From Primula veris (lineage: Eukaryota; Streptophyta; Magnoliopsida; Ericales; Primulaceae), in NCBI GenBank assembly GCA_963682055.1, contig OY821743.1:15721566-15785565 (forward strand): a stretch of 64,000 nucleotides of DNA. Reading direction: 5' to 3'. Numbering within the stretch: position 1 is the first letter of the stretch; each line of letters opens with the position of its first letter. Below are positions 23,920 to 35,065 of this stretch, one piece after another. Below the pieces are notes generated by a model. The model searched no databases, was not told the origin of the DNA, and saw only the letters and a program-made list of their open reading frames with translations. A program made the position numbers and the translations under genes.

Positions 23920-26900
23920 CAAATGTCTGAAATTGACATATTGGAGCAATCCTTCACCAAAATACTAGCTTGGAAATTGTATTTCATAAGCAGTATTGTG
24001 AATTTATATTCACAATGTTCCTTTATCGCCCATCTGTTATTGGATAAGAAAATTACCCCGGTGAGTAATTTTAATCCTATTGGGTCAATGGCGAATTGTT
24101 TGCCTGATATTAATGCTCTTCGTGTACATTTTTTTTCCACGAATCGATAATCGAGACAAGTGTTATTTGTCTCGAACTGTCGCGATCCCGATGAATCGCT
24201 TAGCCAAGCGAAATTTTAGACAATCGTCAAAATCGAAAACCTGTGGCTCCAAGACAGTAATTGAACGGAACAATATGACCCGTTGTCACAAAGCAAGAGA
24301 TAATGCTCAATGAAGCAACTCTATGCTATAAAGACAAATGTCATGCACGGTTACTCCTTAAATAGTTCATAACTATTATAAAGGTGAAAAAACCGATGTT
24401 AATGTGGTTAAAGCTAACTGAAAGGAAACTCTTGAGACCCCCGGTTTTGTGGCTCAAATAAGTTTGGTACCTTTCTCTATTGATTTTGATAAATCATTGA
24501 GCCATTTTTTCGCTCATCTGGATTATGTTTTTCCATTTGGATTATGATTTTTTCCATTTGGACATACTTTTGGATTATGGTTTGCCTGTTTATGAAATTT
24601 CTCGAAATAATTTAAAGTGTTTTGAGCAAATTCCTTTGACAAATGTGACCAAACTTTAAATTATGAAATTTTAGGCAATACTTGTGGTGTAGTTGGTTTT
24701 TTTGGAAATAGTGGGTAACACGGTACCACATAATTTCACCAACTACTTGCCTAAAAGAGTACTCAGTGACAATGATTCTGGACCTGTCGTTCCAAAATCA
24801 AAATCTTTGGTAAAACCAAATTGATTTGTCAAATATGAGTTCTTATACTCATGTAGGTCCTGCCGTATCTTGTTGAGTTATAAAATATTCGAGAAAACCA
24901 GTGTTATCTGGTAATAGCTCATGAAAGAATTAAAATTTCTTTACATAGCCTCCATTCAATACGACCAAAAGCGTATTTTAGAGGAGTTGAAATGTCTTTC
25001 AAGTGGTTGATACCACATTCTTTAAAGCATTTAAAGTTACCTTATCATTTCGCCTGTCGTCGAATGATAAATGATTTAGATGCTAAGACATGATTGTCTA
25101 TACTCTCATTCGCCTGTCGTCGATTGATTAGAGCATTTTGATATTGTGGCATTGACTGGATGAGATATTCCCGGGTCAAAAGACGATGCTTGATTTATAA
25201 TCGCATCGCATTTAGATTCTCTTTGAGGATATATTTCGTGATTAATCCGAAATTCATGCCACTAATGCTCACTTTGAAAGAATAGTATGTGTAAAGATCA
25301 CGAAATGAACTCGTAGAATTCTTGTAAAGAATTGAAGGAGTTATTGTGGACTTATCCAACCATAAGACGGACCAAAAATATAAATGGTTATGGTTGATGC
25401 ATCGACAATATGGTCACATTTTAATGTTGTCCACATAAATGCAGCACTTTCCAAACTTTTAGCCCTATCATTAAGTTGATGGCTCATGATCCGGATTATC
25501 CTGAAAAGTCTAGTCGACTTGATAATTCCGAAGAGTAATAATCGAAATTTTCGATTTGAATTACTTGAGTTTGGAAATTGAAATTGAACATCATGTCGAT
25601 TATGTTCAGACCCAAATGGACTCACGGAAAGTTTGATGATGCGACTGCAAATAATTGCACGCATTTCTTGGTCTTGCGCACCAAGATTTATATTTCCGTG
25701 TGGGGTTATGCTATTTTGCTGCATTGGTCCGTTATGAGGCCCATAGACACTCAAACACCATATGCGTACCAGCTGGTTACTGGTTATGAGACAGAAGTCT
25801 CATATTAATGCGTGTTTAGAGTGATTAATTAATATTTTGATTGAGCCGTTCTAGCGTTCAAAATATGGACCTCTGAAGGGGACATAAGTCGATTATGAAT
25901 CTCCTGCCTATCATTTGATAGAGTAACCTTGGCAAGCGATCTCTTTACCGCATGATATGCGAAAGTGACATCGCTAAGACTGTTCTCCCCGTCGTTAGGG
26001 GGAGATTTGCACGTTACCGTTGATAAGGAACGACGTGAAGTAACGTGGCATAACCCACTCAGTCTTAGCTTGATCCCAAAACTGCACTTAGTGATAAGTA
26101 AGTGCATAGACTCCCTCAAGTCTAACTAAATGCCAGACGCATTTAATGACTTTATGAGATGTCACGAGATCATTTATACCTGCTGCAAAATGCTTGCAAG
26201 GATAGACGTCCCTGTCGGACGCCGTGTTCCTGTCGTAACACGTTGCTTTGGCCGAACCCGCCAAGCAAAGGACGCTGCCATCGGCCGTCAGTCTGTCGTC
26301 CTTCCTAAGATATGAGGAAGTTGACCGGTTCTTAATTCGTTTAGCCCCAGAGGTGGTGAACTGAAACTCGTTTGTCGCACGAGATTATAAAGGATCAAGG
26401 AGATGTGTGATTTCCTCCTCATCCTAAGAATCTCGAAATATCTGTCGATCATGATATCTTAGACGATATTGAAGCGAAACGAGACTGTCATTGATTACTT
26501 GTTCATATATTCGGTGACGACTGATAATATGAGCAAATTATGACAGGGAACCATGTACCGTTGCCTGAAGTCAACGTAGAATAGGCTGGACTAATAGAAA
26601 CTTGCAATCTAAGTAGACTCCTTGGCGAAAGTGTGTTCGGACCTGTAGCTCCAACACCACCAATGTTAAACGAGTTCGTTTATTTGGTTATTCGTAAGGA
26701 AAAGTGATGAGAATAATGAGATTGTTAAATGCTCGCCTAGTAGCGCAAGGCTTCTCTCACACCTTGGAATTGATTACGAGATGGTTGATTTCCTCGTAAT
26801 GGACGTTATAACGGTCCCCTACTTTATCAGTTTAGTAGTTTCCGAAAACTGATTATGCAGCATGTGATTGTGGTCACTATTTTATCTCTATGGGGATTTA

Positions 26901-27900
26901 GACAAAGCGATATAGATGAAGGTCCCTGTGTGACTTCATAATGCTTGAATCAAGTAGTTCCTGATCACGGAACACGATCTCAATTAAATGAGACGTTCAC
27001 TATATGGATTAATATAATCTGAGCGGATGTGGTATACCCGCCTAAGTGGGTACTTGATCAGCTTGGGATACTTGAACAAGTATTATGCCCTTGCGTGTTT
27101 TATTATGCGATCCACTTTTGGATTTGCCTTCGAGATGAAGGATCTTGGGAAGAAACGGTAGTGACTCGGCCTGATGATCGAGTCCCGTAAAGATTGAATC
27201 TAAGTCCATGATTCAGACTACACCCAGAAGGTGTTATGACGCTTTAGTCATTATGACGCTAAATCGTCAGATTCTCCCATGATCGTTCGATCACTAGACA
27301 TTGATATAGACCCGGTCCGTCCCTGATGAGACGACAAAGAGATATTGAACCATGATGTTCATATCTAAGTACAATAAGCGCATCATTGTACTTGGTCTAA
27401 TGTACTAGGACGAACATCTTGTCTGCTATGAATGGTATAGCTCGACACAACATCGCGCTAACACGCTGCCATCGAAATGGCACTAAAGACACATTCCCTT
27501 ACCTTATGGTAATTTTGGAAGTGGGCTAGTTTATCCCATTTGCGTCATCGAGTGTACCTACCCCCTTCGGTACTCGAATTAACGCAACCCTTTTTCGGTT
27601 ATACCGATGCCGGTTACTTATCAGACCCGCATAAGGGATATTCCTAACATGGTATGTCTTTACCATTAGGAATAAGGCGACATCTTGGAGGTCTTGGAAT
27701 GACTCCAAGTGAATCACTCTGGTCTATTCGTGCTCTATGAGACGACTAGAGAGTGTATATGGCTTCGAGCTAGTATTAGTCATATTTGAATTACATATGT
27801 TCTGTCTCACGATCCAGATAAAACACTTGTCATAGAAGACAACTTGTTGTTATTGATCAAGAGAGACATGACTACATTATGCTATTTAGCATTTCTCGCC
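23920..27900 (+). pseudogene. Broken Copia gag-pol
   Basis: A gag stretch (23923-24150) stays open for about 75 codons and includes PIGSMANCLPDINAL, resembling the RPTGS...PE.NA part of Copia gag. At 26670-26960 reverse transcriptase words (LVAQGF, VVSENL, Y.YGDLD) can be found only by changing frames. At 27400-27800 RNase H words such as YTDAGYLSDPHKGRS appear, again with shifts. There is no continuous catalytic frame, and the YVDD box was not found intact. Decay looks far older than the LTR divergence. Confidence 0.8.
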
Positions 27901-27928
27901 GAAATTAATCTTCACAAATGAAGTTTAA

Positions 27929-28302
27929 GAGCATCCAGTTGAATGCTCGTTCTATTCCACGTTAGATTTTCTTGCATCCAGTCGTATTTAAGTAAATGAG
28001 GCATCCAGTCGAATGCTCGTACTCTTTCTTGGAATATGAAATCTTTGCACCCAGTTGTGTGCAAGTGAGGGGGAGCATCCAGGTGAATGCTTATTGCACT
28101 AATTACTACTTAGTCGAAATCTTCGCACCCAGTCGTGTGCAAGTGAGGGGGAGCATCCAGTCGCATGCTCGTGTACTCTTTTTGTCCTTAGACCAAGGTT
28201 TTTTCCCACTGGGTTTTCCTTGGCAAGGTTTTTAGCGAGACACGTTCCCATCATACCTCACTTAAGATTGCCGAAATTAGGGGGAGTATCCTGTTGTATA
28301 CT
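27929..28302 (+). repeat. Array of short hairpins, type A, in Copia 3' UTR
   Basis: Seven good copies plus one weak copy (27974-27987) of a stem-loop with an 8-nt loop matching CCWGKYGN. Stems: 27929-27948 GAGCAT/ATGCTC; 28001-28016 GCAT/ATGC; 28045-28064 TTGCAC/GTGCAA; 28073-28092 GAGCAT/ATGCTT; 28125-28140 GCAC/GTGC; 28151-28170 GAGCAT/ATGCTC; 28285-28302 AGTAT/ATACT. Stem sequence changes on both sides together. Part of the array (about 28036-28170) is a direct duplication of roughly 78 bp. Function unknown; the position just upstream of the polypurine tract suggests a role in the genomic RNA. Confidence 0.8.
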
Positions 28303-28585
28303 TCTTACCACTGTGTACTCTTTTGTCCTTCGACTAGAGGTTTTTCCCACTGGGTTTACTCTAGCAAGGTTTTGATGAGGCACCTGTTTTGTGGTTGATC
28401 CCCTACTACTACCACTGTTGCACTCTTTTTCCTTCGATCAGAGATTTTCCCATTGGGTTTGCTCTGTCAAGGTTTTGATGAGGCACACTGTTTTGTGGTT
28501 AGTTACTTACATGATATTTCGGCCTATATCATTCGGCTATACAGTTTCTCCTAGGTACCGGTTTTGTCCCACATTGGGTTTTCCG
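28193..28585 (+). repeat. Array of two-tier hairpins, type B, in Copia 3' UTR
   Basis: Four copies of stem - T-run - CCC - short loop - GGG - T-run - stem. Outer stems: 28193-28198 CCAAGG with 28218-28223 CCTTGG; 28334-28339 CTAGAG with 28359-28364 CTCTAG; 28439-28443 CAGAG with 28462-28466 CTCTG; 28559-28561 CGG with 28583-28585 CCG, weaker. The CCC/GGG inner stem and a CAAGGTTTT.A tail are constant. The copies are followed by the polypurine tract and 3' LTR. Confidence 0.8.
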
Positions 28586-28677
28586 TCCCTAAGGTTTTTA
28601 TGTGTTTAGCACTGCGAATGAACTCGACTCAGATCGACTGCATGAAGACGAAGAATTCAAGACGTCCAAAGGGGGAG

Positions 28678-28892
28678 TGTTGTAGGATATTATTGGCCAT
28701 CTTGGGCCTTACTCTATTGGGCCTCTATTGGGCTTTCCTAGCATATGTAACCCTAGCTTCTATTATATAAAGAAGGTTAGGGGGCCTCTTGATATAACTT
28801 CCCTACACTTATCAATGAATAAAAGACGACTCCTTTATCTCTCTATACTTGTATCTCCATATCTATATATCTAGCTAATATGTCACACAACA
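28678..28892 (+). repeat. 3' LTR of the Copia element
   Basis: 215 bp, identical to the 5' LTR except for one base. Preceded by AAAGGGGGAG (polypurine tract) and followed by the GATAC target duplication. Confidence 0.93.
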
Positions 28893-28897
28893 GATAC

Positions 28898-29268
28898 AAC
28901 TTTTTTGCTCGATGGTCTATTTTGGTTGATTTTTTTATTTACGTTATTTGATATTCATGCATACATGTAAATGTTTATGGAATGACGCAAAAAAATAGTT
29001 TTTCTTACTAAAATAATATTTTCTTATATAAAGTCTCTTATGATGGCTTCTTTTACGGTAATTATTATCTCATTGATAAAGTACATATATATAAATCAAA
29101 TAATTTTGTAAAAATAACAAATGAATAAAAATTTATGCCATTTTAAATATGAACTCAGGGTTAATTGCATGAGTTTGATAGTTGGGGGTTAACTGTAAGA
29201 ACTGATATTTCCTGGGTTTTTTTTACAAACGATTCATAGTTCCAGGGGGTTATTGAAATTTTACCCTT
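28898..29268. mobile_element. Right arm of the foldback MITE split by Copia
   Basis: Contains the inverse of the left-arm words, for example GGGTTAATTGCATGAGTTTG and AGTTGGGGGTTAA, ending near GGGGGTTATTGAAATTTTACC. No coding. Confidence 0.6.
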
Positions 29269-29857
29269 GTTTAGTTGTTTATTTGTTTCAACTTCAACTA
29301 ATAACGATCTTATTTGCCACTCTTTATTTATTAACGACTGTGTTTTGGTTTTGACCTTTTGACTGAGACATGTTATTTAAACATTTTCACTTAATATTTA
29401 ATAAAAATGCATTACATAAATTTAAGTAAAAAATCATTTATTACTTACAATGTCAAGATGTAAGTGTAAATTTGATATGATTTAGCTACCAAAATTATAA
29501 TATAAAAAATATGCCTAAATAGTGACAGGAATAGTGACGTTTTTATTTGTGATGAGCTTATTGTGACAGTTTTGTGACGGTTTTATTAAAATATAGTCAA
29601 TTTGTAATACCGTTTTGAAGTAGTAACATATTTTGATTTTTACTAAAACAATATTAGGTGTTACTGGAAAAAAAAAATGTTATTCGGAAACATTACATGT
29701 GAATGGTTTAATTTGTTTGTTTCTAGTTATCTAAATGAGTGCAACCAAGCTCTTCAAAGTCTCATTTTAGTTAACATCTAAGGTTTTTTGCTTGAAATAG
29801 TTGATCCATCGGCTATGAGTGAGCTAGCTAAATACTTAGTTATAATTTATAAAGACA
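29269..29857. other. AT-rich DNA, no gene seen
   Basis: No coding block or complete element is recognisable. Short GTGACAG/GTGACGG words near 29520-29590 may be a relic of a DNA transposon. Confidence 0.5.
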
Positions 29858-30352
29858 AAAAATACATTTACTATCTCAATCTATCTGCGGTTAATGATTT
29901 GAGTACTCATCTTTTAAATTTATCAATTTAGATACCACACTAAATAAATTTCCAATTTAGGTACCACCGTCTTAATAAATCACGAAATCATGTCACGTGA
30001 CAGTTGACAAACATTAATTTGAGGGCCTAATTTGACAATTTTACATAAAAATATGTCATTCTAGAAAAACTTTTACTCCAATTTCACACATAAAAAAATT
30101 TAGCATATAATACAATTTTTTGTTATGTGTGAAATTAGGAAAAATATTTTTATAGGATGACGTATTTTTATGCAAAATTGTTAAATTAGCCTCTCAAATT
30201 AATGTTTGTCAAATGTCACGTGATTTCGTGATTTATTAAGACGGTGGTACCTAAATTGGAAATTTATTATATAGTGTGATACCTAAATTGGAAAATTTGA
30301 AAGGTGGATACCCAAATCGTTAAAATCAGATAGGTTGGTGTACTAAACCTAT
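29858..30352. mobile_element. Long-arm foldback element
   Basis: Two arms of roughly 220 bp face each other. Left arm words CAATTTAGATACCACAC, ACCACCGTCTTAATAAATCA and TGTCACGTGACA recur inverted on the right as GTGTGATACCTAAATTG, TGATTTATTAAGACGGTGGT and TGTCACGTGATT. The centre is itself palindromic around AATTTCACACATAA. Non-coding; possibly a MULE-like or other foldback DNA transposon. Confidence 0.75.
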
Positions 30353-30670
30353 AAAACTCTAATTTATAAATGACTAGCACAATTTGAAGAAAAAGAAAAG
30401 TATCTTAAGTATATTTCATTTCTTTCTCCTACCCATTCAAAAATAAAATGTCACTTCATTTCTAAGATAAAGTTCATACCGGATTAAACTAAACCCAACA
30501 TTAATTAATTACTTTGTTTGATAATTATATTTAGTTACGTAATGTATCTAAGATTTTTTCATAATAATTATTAATTTCAAATAGCGACCAAAGTACACTT
30601 CAAATCTTGATAGCAATGACTTAATTTCATATAAATTGTCTTATTTGTAATTAGTGGTTTTATACGTTTA

Positions 30671-30766
30671 ATATGTCATACTAGAAAAACATTTTCTCCA
30701 ATTTCACACGTAACAAAATTTTGGATTATGTGCTAATTTTTGTTATGTGTGAAATTGGAAAAAAAG
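30671..30766. repeat. Second copy of the foldback element's centre
   Basis: Repeats the palindromic centre of 29858-30352 (ACTAGAAAAAC, CCAATTTCACACGTAA, then the inverse TTATGTGTGAAATTGGAAAA). It abuts the Gypsy protease fragment directly. Confidence 0.65.
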
Positions 30767-30767
30767 T

Positions 30768-31262
30768 TTGGGCTGGTTAAAGAAAGATGCTAGCTTGCAG
30801 ATTACCAAGCAGTGTACTTTTAAGTTCGCTATTACGGAGAAGTTTGTGGATACAATATTGTGTGAGATGGTTTCTTTGGATATTTGTCAAGTTATTGTCG
30901 GAGTGTCCTATTTGTGGGATCGGAATGCAGTTTTGATCCTTAAGGAGCGGTATTACTGGTTACGGAAAGATGGGGAAGACTTTAATATTTATGCATGCAA
31001 AGAACCGATTTTACATGATCCGTTAGTCACCGTTACTCAAATAAAGCGGATGGTCAACAATGGTGCTCGATACATGGTGTTAATGGTTAGGTCCGTCGAA
31101 GAGATGAAGAGAGAAGATCCATTGATATTAGATTGCAGGATTGAGATGAGGATAGAAGCTACAAGAAAGGGAGATATTGGTTCGTATCGAGTCGGGAGAC
31201 TTGATCAATTTCCTACGAACGTGAAGTCGGATAGTAAGGAGATGGCCGTTGCGGCTGATTAG
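30768..31262 (+). pseudogene. Gypsy gag-pol fragment (C-terminal protease region)
   Basis: An open stretch of about 164 codons reads LGWLKKDASLQITKQCTFKF, then PLDICQ-like SLDICQVIVGVSYLWDRNA, and QIKRMVN. This matches the C-terminal half of Ty3/Gypsy retropepsin and the linker before reverse transcriptase. The catalytic DTGA part, gag and RT are absent, and there is no ATG at the start of homology. Frame preservation may be chance or recent capture. It begins at the exact edge of a foldback-element fragment. Confidence 0.65.
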
Positions 31263-32640
31263 TTGTAATATTGTAGTATTTTACTACTATTGTGTAATGT
31301 TTTAAAAACAAATCTATAATAATATGTGCAAGTTAAGTACTATTATGTAAATTATTGTTTTGTATCATTTTACTTGTTTTTGTATTATAATTGCAGAAAT
31401 AAAGAGACCGGTGCCATGAGACAATATTGAACGGGGTGTTATAAATTCGGATACAAAAAAAGGTTCAGTTTAATATTTTTGTGATTAAAGAATCTACGCG
31501 AGTCAGAAAATTATGATCTTTATATTTTCAGAAAGCTTGAAGAATTTCTTATAAATTTCAATTACAAAGTTTTCGCAAATTCTATCATCTTAAGGACGTG
31601 AATTGAGCTATAAAAATTCAGGTGAAAATAAAATAAAAAGGAAGTTCCCATAAAGAATGCTTTTAATGCCTTTCCTTTTCAATCAACGTCAACTCTGCAA
31701 CACATGTTGTACTATATCACACGGATGTAGTTGCTAACCGTTAATCTACGCTTTTATTGAAAATCAGCGAATTCGTCATGCGCACTGTGCTATAAATAGA
31801 TGTCAGAGCAAACGAAAAAACGGAAAGGAAAAGAGGAAAGAAAAAAAAACAGAGAGAAGAAAAAAAATTAGTAGTTGTGAAATGTAATAGTTTTATGATT
31901 TACATTACTACACGGTTCCTCCATCCGTGATTTGTAATATTTTGTATCACCATTCTATCCCTCTTTAATTAATTTGTTTAAATTTTATTATTATGTATTG
32001 TTCATTTTTATTTTGTTAGCTTGATATTAATAAAAGGTTTAGGGGGTAATGCCCCGCTTTTTGTTAAAATGGTTGTATTAATGATGATTACGTGCTTTTT
32101 ACATATTAATTAGAAGAAATTCTATCAATAATAATGGTTATTTATTATTAAGAAAAATTTGTTGTCATTGTGAGTTTATCAAGTTTTGACTAATTGTCGA
32201 CAAAATTACTTTTGGCACATTTAGTACTATGTAAGAAAATTCTTTAATTTTTAAGCTAGTTTAATATTTTATATAATAGCCATAGCTCATGTTCTACTAG
32301 TTATTATCACCCGTTTGTAAATATTAGACTATTTTTATAAATGTGGTGCTTTTAAAAAAGTCATTATTAATATAAATATTTTAACAAAAGTGGTGGTTAA
32401 TACTTTTCCGAAAACATTTATCTCTAAAACTAAAAATAAAATACTATTAACCATTAATAAAAATATATGTTTTGTCCTCTAAATATAAGATTCGAATATT
32501 ATAAAAAGGCCTTCTAAGTTACAAAAATTATTAAAAGGTTTCAAATTGTGAGATTGTTATATTTTACTCCGTTAATATTTTATTTTCTTTCACAGCACTT
32601 TCGTTTTGAAGTATTTTAAGTAAATTCTTTGTGGACGATA
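31263..32640. other. Intergenic DNA with a promoter-like or LTR-like block
   Basis: CTATAAATAGATG at about 31791 followed by a purine-rich leader and AATAAAAGG near 32030 resembles an LTR or an isolated promoter. No partner LTR and no coding sequence were found. The rest is AT-rich and featureless. Confidence 0.35.
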
Positions 32641-32699
32641 TAATTTGGGTTATCTGAGAAGATAATACTCAACTACCACCTAAACTTGGGTGTGTTTTT

Positions 32700-33130
32700 A
32701 GAAGAGATAGCGGCGTTTTCGAATATTCTTTTAGCTTGACCAGGAGCTCATCGCTCTTGAGGGGGGAGCCGTGATCTAGGAGGATACCCTTTAGTTAAAT
32801 TAGTATTATGATTAGGTTTAGTCAAAGTAATACTCCTTGTTGAACTAGGAGTAGTTTTGGTTATAATTCTAATATGAATATGATTAGTTATTTTCCTATA
32901 AATAGCTCAGGCTTTCCCTGAGTTAGATAGCCAGAATTAAAAAGCTATCAAGCTAGACTTTAAGGTTGATTAAAGCTAGCAGTTAGAGATTGTAACAGTT
33001 CCTTGATTATTTAATCAAAATTGCATTTTCGCCAAGTTTCTTTTTCTTTTATATTCCTACTGTTTTGGGTGTTTTATTTCTAATATAACAAGCATAGCTC
33101 TAGATCTGATCAGTTTTCTATTGCGAAAGT
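32700..33130 (+). mobile_element. LTR-like fragment
   Basis: A purine block TTGAGGGGGGAG (about 32758) precedes a region with CCTATAAATAGCTC (about 32894) and a T-rich end. This layout resembles the polypurine tract plus 3' LTR of a Copia element, but the second LTR and a target duplication were not found. Confidence 0.35.
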
Positions 33131-33766
33131 GCACATAAGGGTTTTCCTTTTAATATTTGCTACTATCTCTCATCATGTTTATTGGGAATTAATAGGGAAC
33201 AGTCGCTCTATATGACCGGTTCACAATCCGTTTGCATAAAAATGTGTCAAATAGATAAAAAAAAAATGATTATTATTTAAGTTTAGGGTAGGCTCCCATA
33301 GGTTTTTATATTTTTATTTGAGTTTTTAGTGTGTTGTACAATTTGTTTTTAATTTATCAAATTCTAATTTGTTGAAAATAGAAAAAATAAGTTAGTTATT
33401 GAAAAAGATCATCTAACCATCCATTTTCTAATTTAACGGTGGTTAAAGTGATTGTACCATAAACAGTCAAATAAGTTGGCTGTCTCAGAGAGACAATCTA
33501 TATTTATGCGTTGAATAAACAATAGAGCTTTAAGCCTCTACTGTTGCTCTTTCGTAATTTTTAGTTCTTAACTTGGTTAAAAAAAAACTGGAACATGTTT
33601 GTGTTATTCCGAATTAGACTTCAGGTGTTTTCTATTGCGAAAGTGCACAAAAGAGTTTTCCTTTTAATACTTGCTACTATCTCTCATCATGTTTATGCAT
33701 GAACAAACAAGAGAGCTTTAAGCCTCCATTAGAACTCTTTGGTGATTTTTAGTTCTTAACTTGCTA
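33113..33766. repeat. Local direct duplication
   Basis: TTTCTATTGCGAAAGTGCAC and the following GTTTTCCTTTTAATA.TTGC occur at 33115 and 33635. GAGCTTTAAGCCTC with TTTTTAGTTCTTAACTTG occurs at 33525 and 33710. A segment of a few hundred bases was duplicated and then diverged. Confidence 0.7.
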
Positions 33767-33771
33767 GATAA

Positions 33772-34168
33772 CAGGGGCGGACACTTCTATCTTCAAGGGG
33801 GTCAAGTGCCCCCCTTGGTCCGGAACAAGAAGAAAAAAAAATAGTTTTTCGGTCTTTTCGAGTATATATACATGTAACTTCTTAAGATATATAATATTTA
33901 AGCTAACTATATTCATACCTTTCCCACTAGTCTATTGGATAAGTTTTGGTTTTAAATGCTAGTTGTCGTTCAAATCTTTTTACCTTTGTTATTTTCTTTT
34001 AAACCATTATATTACTAAAACAAAGGATATTCATTACTTTTAATCTATCGATTTTTTTTACTATTTGTATCCTGATGGATTTTGATACAGAAAACACATA
34101 AAAAAAGAAAATCTCAAACAATTGTAAAATTGTGTCCCTCCTTTGTTTGACCTCAGGGTCCGCCCCTC
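33772..34168. mobile_element. hAT-like MITE
   Basis: The left end CAGGGGCGGAC and right end GTCCGCCCCT are inverted. CTAGATAA (33764-33771) and GTAGATAA (34169-34176) are a near-perfect 8-bp duplication. No transposase. Confidence 0.65.
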
Positions 34169-34669
34169 GTAGATAACCAAGTTGTTCAATTGGATTGTAC
34201 CGTGAGGCGTGAACAACCAAGGTGGTGTGCAATTTTTTGGCCAGCCCAGTTTCAAGCTTTTATTAAACGTAGATCCATAAATCCAACTTTTTTTAAGTGT
34301 TTGGTTCATCTCCTATACATGAGACCAAAGCGATATTTGTTACATTTATAATAACTCGATCCATCAATAATCACCATTACCAAATATATTCAATGACAAA
34401 GATAAGTATGGTTGTGTAAATAGAAAATACATGCAGTTTGATTTTAATCAGGCATGCCTATTTCCAACTGGTATTTTATTTTTTAATGAGATCAATTTTT
34501 AGTCTTCCAAATTTTATGTCAACCCACAATTGAAATTTGGCGTATTGAAGCAATAAAAATAATATTACGATCAAGTTTATTTAGCAGATAACTCAACACA
34601 AATTAGTGTTAATATAAAAGAATTACATAGAGAACACAAACTGCCATTAAAACTACATATTAATAAACA

Positions 34670-35065
34670 AGGCTACATCCATTTGAGCAGTATTCCCATG
34701 AAATACCTTGACTGTCGAACATTTAGTTAGTGGGTGGGTCCATTAGCATGAAGTTTATTCATATATGTTCAGCAGTCATTATCTCACGCTAAACTATTTC
34801 TTTAACAACTAAAACTTAATGTCTATGCGTTTAGACTTTGACGAACTTCTATTGTTTCTAGAATATAAATCTGTTGATAGATTGTCATGATAAAATTTGA
34901 GTGTTCTTTCAATACCATCGACAACTCCCAGCACATCGACAAAATTTCGTAGCCATCTCGCATGATTGGTTGCCTCATCATAACAAGGTATAGACTCTGC
35001 TGCTACTATAGTGGAATGAGCTATGAGTGTCTGTTAGCACTTCTCCGTAATATAGCTCATGCTGA
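34670..35065 (-). pseudogene. Copia RNase H relic
   Basis: On the minus strand, with stops and shifts, one reads AESIPCYDEATNHARWLRNF, VDGIERTLKFYHDN, NNRSSSKSKRIDIKF and MTAEHI, then a degraded DP.TK..P block. This is the C-terminal RNase H part of a Copia polyprotein from a lineage different from the 22-29 kb element. No intact frame and no nearby LTR pair. Confidence 0.75.

Larger units (their letters stand above)
21962..28892 (+). mobile_element. Complete Copia LTR retrotransposon, coding decayed
   Basis: Two 215-bp LTRs (21962-22176 and 28678-28892) start TGTTGTAGG and end CACAACA, differing at one base (22169 A, 28885 C). The target duplication GATAC lies at 21957-21961 and 28893-28897. 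The primer site CGTTATCGGCACTTTG follows the 5' LTR and a polypurine tract AAAGGGGGAG precedes the 3' LTR. Copia domain order gag, RT, RNase H can be read on the plus strand but is broken throughout. I infer a non-autonomous element that moved recently using proteins supplied in trans. A deleted relative is at 50946-54080. Confidence 0.93.

Noticed and set aside
27929..28585. Hairpins as intrinsic terminators or a microRNA precursor
   Set aside because: Stems are 4-6 bp and repeated many times in a plant retrotransposon; too short for a miRNA precursor, and bacterial-type terminators do not apply.
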